NCBI GenBank assembly: GCA_949358305.1
Contig: OX442316.1
Span: forward strand, 14,198,001-14,262,000
Source of the DNA: Strigamia acuminata
Lineage: Eukaryota; Arthropoda; Chilopoda; Geophilomorpha; Linotaeniidae
Direction of reading: 5' to 3'
Length of the DNA: 64,000 bases
How positions within the stretch are numbered: position 1 is the stretch's first letter; each line of letters begins with the position of its first letter. Made by a program: the position numbers and the translations under genes. Below the pieces are notes generated by a model. The model was not told the DNA's origin. It saw nothing but the letters and a program-made list of their open reading frames with translations, and did not search any database. Positions 19,297 through 29,715 of this stretch are shown here, piece after piece.

Positions 19297-22200
19297 TCAG
19301 TTTTCAGTAAAAACATCATTCAGATAAATTGATTGTCCTTTTGATGGTTCACGAGCAGTGGCGGATCTAGCACCCGGCTATTGGGGCTTGAGCCCCGGGC
19401 CCCCAAATTCTAGGGGGGCCCCGAGACTCTGGGCCATGCACTAAAAAAAAAAGAAAAGAAAAAAGTCGGTAAAAAAAGAAAAAAGAAGAAAGGTTGCTAT
19501 TAAAAATTTTGAGAAAGGGGCCCCGAAAAAACCTCAAGCCCCGGGCCCCCGAAAAGTTAGATCCGTCCCTGTTCACGAGTGTTTAATGTTCTGGGCATGG
19601 ATGCGCGTAACTTTGTCCAGAAATGAGGTTTTGAGGCTTCGAGGTATGTCGTCAACGTTATGAATGATTTGAATTCTTGATCGATTTTCGACAGGTCAGG
19701 AACTTCGTTTGGGACAACTGCGATCAGTCGACGCACTTTATCTTTGAGTCCCTGTTGGTAGGCGATGTCAAACTCCAAACGACTCCAATGGCTGGTTAAA
19801 TAATTGTCAGTCAACACAATGATGGTTCGCTTGCTACTTTCCACAGATCTGACTATTTGGTCACTTATAAATTCACCCGCACGCCAGTCTCTGTTGTGAA
19901 GACACAGTTTGTACGACGGTACGCCCGTTTCCAGACCCGGGACGAGAAAGTCCACGATCCAATCTTCGTCCTCACTCTCTACCACTGTACGAGACGAATG
20001 CGTCGTACGTTTTGTCGGCATCGACGTTTTCTTCGGAAACAAATCTCAAGCATATTCCTTTTCAGAACATGTAGTACAAAATTTCTGATTTGTACTTGAT
20101 GAAGAGTATGACAATGACACTTAGTAAAATTACAAGCGTTATAACCGGTAATAAAAGCCACAACTGATTGAAAGTTTTACAAATTTGATCAATATCCGTA
20201 AAATTATACATTTTGTTTTCTATTGCGCATAACCATTCGTATTTTTCATCAAAATGATGTGATTTAATGACAAATTTACTCATTTCACAGTCGCATTTCC
20301 ACGGATTATTTGCTAATCTGATTTCAGACAAATGAGAGAAACTCGCAATTGTCGCATCAAATTCAGAAAGGGAATTATTGTTTAAGTAAAGAATAGATAA
20401 GTTTGGTGAAATGGTCATGTTTCTTAGTGATTGTAACTGATTGTTAGAGAGGTCTAAGATTATTAATTGCGACCAAATTGGATCGTCTTTTTGTGGTAAT
20501 GAGGAGATTTTATTTTTAGTTAAATTCAAGCGAATAGCAACTGATGATCCGTACGAATTTATTTTGGGAAAACGAGTCAAGTTGGAATTACTGCATACGA
20601 TTGACACAAACGCAAAATTTTCAATATCTTCAACATAACATTGGCAGGGATCAGGACATTTTTGTAGATGCTCACAAAGTAAATTGTAATGTATTGTTTT
20701 CAAAGATGTACCGTTCATTTCAGGTGGAGATGAACAGAAGTTATTTTGTCAATTAAAAGTGAATGTTGCATTTTGATTGCGCAGATACTTAATGAATCTG
20801 TTTAATCTGCAGTCACACACGAATGGATTGTGAGACAAGTCAAAATTGACTAAATTGGTCTTGTGCTTGTATGTAATTTCAAAGAGAGTTAAATTTATGT
20901 GAGCAATTTTGTTGCGGCTTAAAATAACTTGGGAAACGTTTTGAAATGTTTTCAGATCAGTTTCATTTAATTTGCTAATGTTATTGAATGAGATGTCAAT
21001 GAGGTTGGTTACGCCATCAAACATGCCATATTGAATCTCATTTAAACAGCAATTAGAACACTTATAGTTTTTGACATATTCGTCAGGAAGTGAAAAATTA
21101 ATATCAACATAATACTTTATCACACAGTTGTTTGATATATCTAGGGTGTCAGCATACGTGACGTAATTTGTTGGTGGTAGCTTTATAATACTAAATGTAT
21201 TATTGCTAAGATCATAATTAACGGCAGAATTAGAACTTGTAAATACTTTACTCGTTTTGAAAATGGAATTATTAGCTAGTATTAGCTCTCTCAAATTTTT
21301 GCATGGTAGAAGGTCATATAAGTTAAGGAAAGTAAATTCATTCGAATCAAGGCGTAGAACTTCCAGTTTTCCTAAAGTCTCGAATGAAAAAGATACTTCT
21401 GTAAGTGAGTTGTGGCTGAAGTTAATCTCCACTAGTGCTCTAGAACTTATAAATAGCTCTTTATCTATTTGGTTGAGTTTATTATTGCTGACGTCAAATT
21501 TTCTTAAAACTAGGTTTTCGGACAAGAATGGATTGGTTATAGACGAGATTGAGTTGTGAGATAAGTCAAGTATTTCTAACAATTTCAAATCAAGCAATAA
21601 ATCCCCCGGTAAAGAACTCAGATTATTATGCGATAAATCGAGTTGCACAAGATTTAATGTTTCGTTGAAATCTGCTCTTGAAATGGTGCTGATATTGTTG
21701 TGACTGAGATCGTATTTTTGTAATGAGTTTAAGCCATCTGAGAACCTTGGGATTTGAGTGAATTTGTTAAAACTTAAATCTAATTCTATTGGGATATAAT
21801 TTTTCATGCTGCCTGTAATCGACTGTAAACAGTTGTTGCGCAGTTTTAATTTAATCGAAATTGGTGAGGATACGTTAAATAATTTAGATAGATTAATGTG
21901 ATTAATTGTTGTCAATGGATCGATGCAGAAATTAGATATCTCAACCGAATGGATGTCTGTCGGAAAGGGCAGAACTTTTGGTATAAACCATTCAAGAAAT
22001 TCGATTGGCGCATCGCTTTTGAGTCCATCAACTATCATTGTTGTCTTGAATTCTCTGATGTCCACTTTTGTTTCATAAAGAAACGGTTGAGGTGACCATT
22101 TGCTACACACAACTGAAACAAATCGGGCACGTCTTGGGATTGGAACAGTGCATGTGCACGAGTTGTCCAACGCATTACAGGTGGATATCTTATCACAGCT

Positions 22201-22305
22201 AATTGTATGTGAACAGTTATCCAATTGACAATAAGCAGGCATTGATGAAATGTGACATATCCAAATACAAAGCGCTGGCGAAAGGTTTTTGGACACACGT
22301 AACAT
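19297..22305 (-). pseudogene. Toll-like receptor pseudogene (TLR-D)
   Basis: Close relative of TLR-B with the full layout still readable: signal peptide, LRRs, two cysteine clusters, membrane helix, TIR. Four lesions are visible. TGA at 20749 replaces a serine codon after FTFN in the first LRR-CT. TGA at 20062 replaces serine just after the membrane helix (YYMF). A 7-nt insertion at about 19975 after the box 1 codons shifts frame. A 216-bp hAT MITE sits in the last 90 codons, so the tail reads NTREQGRI before a stop instead of the usual tail. The rest aligns codon by codon, so the decay is recent. A truncated secreted ectodomain of about 518 residues from the shared ATG remains open. Confidence 0.9.
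19356..19571. mobile_element. hAT-type MITE inside TLR-D
   Basis: The ends CAGTGGCGGATC and GATCCGTCCCTG are imperfect inverted repeats. The flanks show an exact 8-bp duplication TTCACGAG at 19348-19355 and 19572-19579. Eight-bp duplication and CAGTGGCGGA ends are typical of hAT. The interior has two GGGGCCCCG-rich segments and A-rich sequence, with no transposase frame. Confidence 0.9.
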
Positions 22306-23507
22306 GGTGGAGACCGTTTGTAGATTTGAGTGTTGCAACTATCATTTCAGAAATAAACATTATTAAATTATTGACCACTGAATTTAAAAAATGCCTGTAT
22401 TGGAATATAATATTGCATGATGGATAATACAGAGTGTTTACAAAGTCCTTAGACAATTTTAATTTTTTTTTTTTACATGGTATCATTAAGTGGTAACTAG
22501 ATAATTCTTGCACATTAATCTGTTATTGGTAAAGTTTTTATAAACGTATGTTTCTTCTTTCGGAGGTAAAAAAAAATATAAATAATTCAAAAGGAAAAGC
22601 AGACTACAGAAGGCATTTTGGCCTTGACTACTTAAAGAGATTGAAAATAAAAATATGACGTAAAAGCTTGAGGGAAAAGCTTGATTAAAAAATTCATAGA
22701 ATCCGATATTATTTTTGTGTGTAGTTCTGAATCCATCTAGGTCAAGTTAAGACAAGCAATGTCGTAATGGGGAATAAAATCGTACAGTGGAATACTTAAT
22801 TTTTACTTACACCACAAATGTCTTGAACAGTCTAGGTCAGTATTCAGTATAATAGAAATAAATGGGTAATTACGGAATAAATTCATCCTGCAAGGTGTTT
22901 CCCCTTCTGCTTCCTTGTTTCTTTTCTAAGACTTCGTGAGCCCTGAGGTTCCACATCCTTTCCCCATTTCCGTTGTCACAAAAATAAGCCTGTACAATTA
23001 TAAACAATTAATTATCATACATTGGAATTCTGTTTCTGTTCGAGCTGCTGCAGCCATAATTCGATTGTGGCTTGCGGAATTGCTGCTCGTCCATTCAGTG
23101 TTGTGGTTATCGTGGTCAGGAGTGTCTGAGTGACCAATATGGCCGCTTGGAATGCTCTATTCTTTAACTCAAACACACTCACCATTTTGAAGATTTCAAT
23201 TAGATAGGAATTTTAAATGTTCCCGGGTTTCGGCACCAATGATAAATTTGAATAAATATTAATGTGGATTCAAACCTAGCAACAGAGTCAAATCCAACAG
23301 GTGGGTATAATTAAAGATGGAGGCACATTCCAAACTTGGAAGGGTCTCCGGGGTCACGGACCCCAGTTTGGGTGAAAACAAAACTGATACAAATATAATA
23401 AGCAAAATATTATTTGTAATGAAATAAAAAAGAAATACAATAAATGCAATAATATCAATAATAAAAATTAGACAATTTGTAAATGAACACAAAATACATT
23501 TAACACT
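22306..23507 (-). other. TLR-D upstream region, segmental duplicate of the TLR-E one
   Basis: Contains a predicted 5'UTR donor (TGGT/GTAAGT at about 22812) and from 22430 to about 23045 a block repeated upstream of TLR-E (24111-25150). The block starts with CAGAGTGTTTACAAAGTC, a decayed mariner-type end shared by both copies, so that insertion predates the duplication. The Rel-type site is degraded here (GGTGTTTCCCC at about 22894). 23046-23507 shows no gene. Confidence 0.55.
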
Positions 23508-23975
23508 TTAAAATTTGCTAATTAAAAGCGAGGATAAAACAATTATAACAATACCAAGGTAAATAAAAAATAGAAGGATCCGTAAAATCATACGGTTTGG
23601 GTTTTCGCACAAGAAAACTGCAATCACTACAGACAAAAATACAGACAATAAAATATATTTCACTAGCAACATCATCAGATCTGGAAATCTGTCTAATCTT
23701 ATTTGATGAATATCAGGTTGAGAATCAGATGCATATTTGATTATCTCTTGAGGAGGTGATCGTTTTCTACACACAAATGAAACAAATCCGGTAGGTCTTG
23801 GGATCAGAAAAGTGCATCTGCACGAGTCGTTCGACGCATTACAGGAGGGTATCTTATCACAACCAATTATATTAATCCAATGGCATATATCCAATTGACA
23901 ATCAGCAGGCATTGATGAAATTAGACATATCCAAACACAAAGCCCAGGCGAAAGGTTTTTGGACATACGTAACAT
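23508..23975 (-). CDS. short TLR-derived membrane protein (TLR-E), no LRR or TIR
   Basis: Open frame of 155 residues from the shared receptor ATG. Residues 1-75 match the N-termini of TLR-A to D: signal peptide (CVWICLISSMP) and the cysteine-rich region ending FVSFVCRKRSP. After that the LRR array is gone. A new stretch contains two hydrophobic helices, MLLVKYILLSVFLSVVIAVF and LLFFIYLGIVIIVLSSLLIS. The first may be a diverged remnant of the receptor membrane segment. It could be a real small membrane protein, such as a decoy, or a deletion remnant that happens to be open. It has its own duplicated upstream module, so transcription is plausible. No TIR sequence follows. Confidence 0.55.
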   Translation of the reverse strand: MLRMSKNLSPGLCVWICLISSMPADCQLDICHWINIIGCDKIPSCNASNDSCRCTFLIPRPTGFVSFVCRKRSPPQEIIKYASDSQPDIHQIRLDRFPDLMMLLVKYILLSVFLSVVIAVFLCENPNRMILRILLFFIYLGIVIIVLSSLLISKF

Positions 23976-24110
23976 GGTGGAGACCGTTTGAGGATTTGAG
24001 TGTAGCAATTATCTTTTCAGAAATAAACAACATTAAATTATTGACCACTGAATTATTTATTTAAAAAATGCCTGTATTGGAATGTAATATTGCATAATGG
24101 ATGTATAATA

Positions 24111-24225
24111 CAGGGTGTTAATAAAGTCTTTAGACAATTTTTTTTTTTTAGATAGTATCATTATATGGTAACAAGATAATTCTTGCTCATTATGTATTAT
24201 TAGTAAAGTTTTTATTAATGCATGT
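24111..24225. mobile_element. decayed mariner-type end
   Basis: CAGGGTGTTAATAAAGTC and following sequence match 22430-22550 upstream of TLR-D. Only one end is visible, so this is a relic shared through duplication of the spacer. Confidence 0.4.
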
Positions 24226-24230
24226 TTCTT

Positions 24231-24252
24231 GGGGGGGGGGGGGGGGGGGGGG
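24231..24252. repeat. poly-G tract, 22 bases
   Basis: Uninterrupted G run in an otherwise AT-rich spacer. It can form G-quadruplex structures, and its length is often unreliable in assemblies. Confidence 0.9.
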
Positions 24253-25261
24253 TTTGGAGATCAAAAAAGAAATAAAAATAAATAAAAGGAAAGGAGATAA
24301 CTTTACATTGTGTACACATTTCAAGAGTATCTGACTTTTGTTGTATTTTTACTAAATTTTTTAAATTGTCTAAACACTTTTCAACACACTGTAGTTTATG
24401 CTGTTTATTTATACTGTATTTCGCCAATTACAATGATCGGAAGAGTTTTGAAAACCACAATTGCATTTGCTGTACATATTTTGTGTTACAATTACATACC
24501 TGTCTTGATTAAGATGGATTCAAAAGTGTAATGCATTTATTGGTCAGTATTGCGGTGTATCTTAGCTGTTGCCCCTCTGGTGTAAAAATACCTTGACATA
24601 GCACATTATTACTTCACCTATCCAGGATGACTTTTATTGTAATTAGAACTTCGTGAAGTTTGTTGGCATGAAGTTCTAAGCACAGTTCTCCTCTTTTAAC
24701 ACAGTTGAAGGCAATGATACCAAATGGCAGTGCATAGAAGGCATTTTGGCCTTGACTACTTAAAGAGATTGAAAATAAAAATATGACTTAAAAGCTTAAA
24801 GAAAAAACTTGATTACAAAATTCATAGAATCCAATTTTATTTTTCGCATGTAGTTCTGAATCCATCTTGGTCAAGTTAGGAAAAAGGACGAGCAATGTGG
24901 TAATGGGAAATAAAATCATACGGTGGGAATACTTACTGTTTACTTACACCACAAATGTGTTGAATAGGCTAAGTCAATGTTCAGTACAATACCAATAAAT
25001 GGCAAATTACGGAAGAAATTCATCCTACTTCCTTGTTTTTTTTTCTACGAATTAGTGAGCTATGAGCTTCCACATCCTTTGCTCATTTCCGTTGCCACAA
25101 AAATACGTTTGTACAATTTTATCAATTAATTATCATACATTGGAATTCTTTTTCAAAGTCGTTTTAAATGTGCTAAGAATCACATCGTGTATTAAATTCA
25201 GTTTTTCTTCAAGGACTAGTAAGCAACTTTTATTAAGACTGACCAAATTGATCACTGGGGT

Positions 25262-25341
25262 CAAATTTTCAATGCATGCAGCATTCACATATACCTTTTG
25301 GTAGATGCTATTGTACACGATCGCGAATATTTCTCGTTATG
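25262..25341 (-). pseudogene. small relic of a TLR 3' end next to TLR-F
   Basis: ATGCAGCATTCACATA and the following CCTTTTGGT and ATTTCTCGTT blocks match the relic at 4.96 kb, which itself aligns with TLR C-terminal codons. It sits directly downstream of TLR-F's own 3' end. Confidence 0.45.
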
Positions 25342-28132
25342 AATTTCCAGCGAACGAAGCGTTCAGATATATTGTTTCTTTTCTAATTGCTGGGACACGA
25401 GTGTTTTTTGTTCGGGGCATGGATGTTCGTAATTTTGTCCAGAAGTAAGGCTTATTGGCTTCGACGTATGTTGTCAACGTTATGAATGATTTGAATTCTT
25501 GATCAATCTTGGACAGGTCAGGAACTTCATTTGGTACAACTGCGATTAATCGACGCACTTTATCTTTGAGTCCCTGTTGGTAAGCGATGTCGAACTCCAA
25601 ACGACTCCAATGGCTGTTTAAATAATTGTCAGTCAACACAATGATGGTCCGCCTGCTGCTTTCAACCGACCTGACGATTTGATCGGTTATGAATTCACCG
25701 GCGGGCCAGTCTCTGTTGTGAAGACACAGTTTGTACGACGGAACGCTCGTTTCCAGACCCGGGACGAGAAAGTCCACGATCCAATTTTCGTCCTCACCAC
25801 TCTACGAGACGAATGCGTCGTACGTTTTGTCAGCATCGACGTCTTCTTCAGACACAAATCTCAAGCATATTCCTTTGGAGAACATGTAGTACAAAATTTC
25901 TGATTTGTACTTGTTGAAGAGTATGACAATGACACTTAGTAAAATTACAAGCGTTATAACCGGTAATAAAAGCCAGAACAGATTGAAAGTTTTACAAATT
26001 TGATCAATATCCGTAAAATTATACATTTTGTTTTCTATTTCACATAACCATTCGTATTTTTTATCAAAATGACGTGATTTAATGACAAATTTACTCATTT
26101 CGCAGTCGCATTGCCACGGATTATTTACTAATCTGATTTCAGACAAATGAGACAAACTCGCAATTATCGTATCAAATTCAGTAAGGGAATTGTTGTTCAG
26201 GTAAAGAATGGACAAGCTTGGTGAAATAGTCATGTTTTCTAGTGATTTCAAATGATTATAAGAGAGGTCTAAGATTGTTATTTGTGACCATGTGGGATCA
26301 TTTGTTTCTGGTAATGTTGAGATCTTATTTCGGGTTAAATTCAAGTGCACAGCAAGTGACGAACCGTACGAATGAATTTTGGGGAAACGAGTCAAGTTGG
26401 AATTACTGCATACAATCGACACATAAAGAATGTTATCAAGATCATTCACACTACATTGACAATTAGTTGGACAGTTCTTGGAATAATCACAAAGTAAATC
26501 ATAATTTATTGTTTTCAAAGATGTACCGTTCATTTCAGGTGGTTGGGAACAGAAGTTATTTTGTGAATTAAAAGTGAATGCCACATTTTGATTGCGCAGA
26601 TACTTAATGAATCTGTTTAATCTGCAATCACACACGAATGGATTGTGAGACAAATCAAAATTTACTGGTTTGGCCTTGTGTTTAAATGTGACCTGGAAAA
26701 GTGTTAAATTTATACTAGTAATATTATTGTGGCTCAAAATAACTTGGGGAACGTGTCGTAATGTTTTCAGATCATTTTCATCCAATTTCTTAATGTTATT
26801 GAATGAAATGTCAACTTTGTTTTTTACTACATTAAACATTCCATATCGAATTCTGTCTAAACAGCAGTTGGAACATTTAAATTGTCTTATACCTTTGTTA
26901 GATTTGTCTCTCGTAAGCACCGTGTAATTCTTAATACAGTTATTTGACATATCGAGTGTTTCCGCATTCTGTATGTAATTTGTCAGAGGTATTTTTAATT
27001 TTTTAAACTTATTATTACTTAGATCGTAATTAATGCTGAAACTATAATGTGGGCGTAGTGTAGTAATGTGCTCTATCGAATTATTGGCCAATAAAATTTC
27101 TTTTACATTTTCATTGTGGGTAAGAAGAAATTTGAAGTCGGCGGTATGCATGTTATTCGATTCAAGCCGTATCACTTCGAGTTTCTTTAAGTTGCTAGTC
27201 TGTGAAATGAATTTTCTTATTCTGTTGTGGCTGATATCTATTTCCACAAGTGATCGCGAATATTTAAAAAACTCAAATGGTGCCGAGTGGATTTTATTTT
27301 TGCTTACGTTAAATTTCTTCAAAATCAGATTTTTGGACAGCAACCTCCTGGGTAAGTCCGAGATGGAGTTGTGAGATAGGTCTAGTACTTCTAAATACCT
27401 CAAACTAAATAACAAATCTCCTGGTAATGAATCCAAATTATTGTGCGATAAGTCGAGTTGCTCGAGAGAGATTGTTTCGTTAAAATCTTTTCTCGAAACG
27501 TTACCGATATTATTGTGACTGAGATCGTATTTAGCTAATAAGCGTATGCCATCTTCGATAGTGGGCACTCGAGCCAATTTATTGTAACTGAAATCTATTT
27601 CTTTGAAGTTGTAATGGCGCTGATATGCCAGGGTGCCCGTAATCGATTGCAAACAATTGTGCGACATTTTTAAACTACGGATTTTTCTTTGAATATTTAT
27701 ATCATTGGGCGGTTTTAGAATTTTAGATATATTTAAGTGGTTTGTTATTTTTGAGGAATCATTGCAAAAATTTGATATATCGAATGCATAGAATGTCTTC
27801 CAACTATCCGGTACAACTTTTGGGATAAACCATTCTAGAAATTCGAATGGTCTTGCGCCGTTCATTCCATTTACTGTTATATTGTTGTAGAGTTGTCTCA
27901 TCGTTTGGTTTGCGTAGGAAAACTGTTGAGGAGACCATTCGTTACACACAATTGAGATGATGGAAGATTGATTGCTATGACATGTGCACGAATCATCCAA
28001 TGCAGCACAGGCTTCTTCTGATGTACACATCATCTGACTCGAACAGTTGTTTGATTTGCAATAAATAGGCATTGCTGAAATAATCAGGCACATCCATATC
28101 CAAAGGTGCTTGGATGTACTAGTATCTAGCAT
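25337..28132 (-). pseudogene. Toll-like receptor with one nonsense codon in TIR (TLR-F)
   Basis: Receptor layout is complete: signal peptide (WMCLIISAMPIYC), LRRs, LRR-CT NPFVCDC, LRR-NT CPTNCQC, second LRRs, LRR-CT NNPWQCDC, membrane helix, TIR. A single TAG at 25802-25804 replaces the tyrosine of box 1 (DAFVS-Y-SGED). The frame is open on both sides and the remaining 155 codons of TIR and tail are otherwise normal, with CLHNRDWPAGEF and FWTKL. The product would be 776 residues: full ectodomain, membrane helix and only about 20 TIR residues. The ATG at 28132 aligns with the paralogues; upstream codons begin at TTG. The N-terminal half resembles G and H, but the second half is nearly TLR-B. 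The end TIYLNASFAGNS is shared with TLR-A. Confidence 0.85.
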
Positions 28133-29436
28133 GTTGCTGTTTTCTCTAGACTGCAAACCGTTTGATTGCAGAAAGTGAAACTTTTATCTGAAATTATAGA
28201 CTACTGAATTATTTGCATTTAAAAGTCAATTTTGATTTCTAGCCGAGAGTGTGTCAGTTGGAAGGGCACAGCCAGCGTGTACAATTTTTTTGTCTAATTT
28301 TTTTTATAAACTATACATTTTGATACTCTTAGCCAGACTTTATTATTAGCTTTAGTTCATGACAAAACTAAATGAAGTCAAATAAACCAATGGTCAAAAT
28401 ACTTTTGAGCTATACAGTAGGCCAAGGGTACCATGAGGAGGGATGATCTTAGGGCCATTGGGTGGTGTGTGGCAGTGACGCTGGTCACCCGTGGGTAGCC
28501 AAGCGGCAACAAACCTTTTATCAGAAAAAATTCTTCTGCCAACGGCCATTTGGGCATTTACAGCATCATTCACGAGTTATACAATATTATCAATTTAAAA
28601 ATTAGTCTCCTATGTTTGGTTAAACATTTAATTAACTCGCTTCGAATGTCATGCGGTATAGCCATGGCAGGGCCAGATCAAATGATTTTGAAGGCGTCAC
28701 GTTCCCCTTCGCCGACTCTTTGACCTCGACAAGTCGATTAAACGCTATAAACTACCATTAAAAGGAGTCTGTTTGCTATTTACGTGCGTGTATGTTTCTA
28801 GGCTTGCCCTTAAAACGAACCACGTCACAGCCAATCATGGCAATCATAATAATTTTTACCTACCCAACAAATGTGTCAATCAAGTTGATTTCAGTGCCTT
28901 AATGTGGCTCACATCTCTGGACGAAAGTAGTGAATTTCGTATTTAATTCGCTGTGTAAAAAGAACTAAAAGCATCATTTTCTATGAATAAGTGGCCGGGA
29001 TTTCCCCATCCTCTGACTATTTCCGTTATGAAAAAAAATGTTTTCTTATTTTTTTTATTAAGTTCAAGGTTTAAATTCGCTTATTACTCACCGGTATGTA
29101 AGTAGCCAGGGAAAGGGTTTTTTGCTGTCATAAACTTTTTTTAGAGGTTTGTGATTTCTGTAGACTTTTTTTAAATATTTCAAGGTCATCAACTCACATT
29201 TATTCATTTATTTATGTACAAGTAACTTAGGACGATCAACTCCAGGACTTCTTATCTGCGATTTTTAGGGTGCAAACAAGTTTTTCGCAGATTTTTGTTT
29301 CAGTAAATTTATTAATACTGTTTTATATAACTTTCACTTGTCATAAAGTAATTTTTTATTTTGATACTTTTATATAATTTTCACACTGCACGTGTTTATC
29401 AAAATAAAGTTTAATTATTTCAATAAACAATAGTTT
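28133..29436 (-). other. TLR-F upstream module / TLR-G 3' flank
   Basis: Unrelated AT-rich sequence to about 28800, then the TLR upstream module (TTTTTACCTACCCAAC donor block, Rel site) and the 3'UTR block of TLR-G, with AATAAA (minus strand) at 29355-29360. No gene. Confidence 0.55.
28997..29007. promoter_or_regulatory. Rel/NF-kB-type site upstream of TLR-F
   Basis: GGGATTTCCCC, a textbook Rel-family half-site pair, at the position equivalent to the GGGGTTTCCCC of TLR-A, B and C. Confidence 0.55.
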
Positions 29437-29703
29437 AATTACCGTATTTTATCGATTAAGAGCCGCGGCTCTTATTCAAAACTGGCATTTTTGTCAGCAA
29501 TTATAATTTCGGTTTTTCGTTTGTTACATTGTTACAAGTCTGAACGTTAGGAGCGAAGCGTACATTCATCGTTTGTGAGGTTGAATACGGAAACAATAAC
29601 CTACTTTTGCAAAAATATGGAATTCTTGGTGCCTCAGCCGCGGCTACTATTCGAGGGCGGCTATAATTCGAGGGTCACTCTTAATCGGTAAAATACGGTA
29701 TTT
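29437..29703. mobile_element. MITE with TACCGTATTTTA ends and 9-bp target duplication
   Basis: The termini AATTACCGTATTTTATCG and CGGTAAAATACGGTATTT are inverted repeats. CAATAGTTT is duplicated exactly at 29428-29436 and 29704-29712, and the empty site is seen downstream of TLR-B and TLR-C. A 9-bp duplication points to a Mutator-like family. A second copy lies at 52.1 kb and an end fragment at 44.9 kb. It is inserted 4 bp past the TLR-G stop flank, within the 3'UTR. Confidence 0.8.
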
Positions 29704-29715
29704 CAATAGTTTTCT

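Larger units (their letters stand above)
23976..25261 (-). other. TLR-E upstream region
   Basis: Duplicate of the TLR-D upstream block with extra material at about 24240-24710. Predicted 5'UTR donor GTAAGT at about 24940. It includes a mariner-type relic end at 24111 and a run of 22 G residues. No coding frame recognised. Confidence 0.5.
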
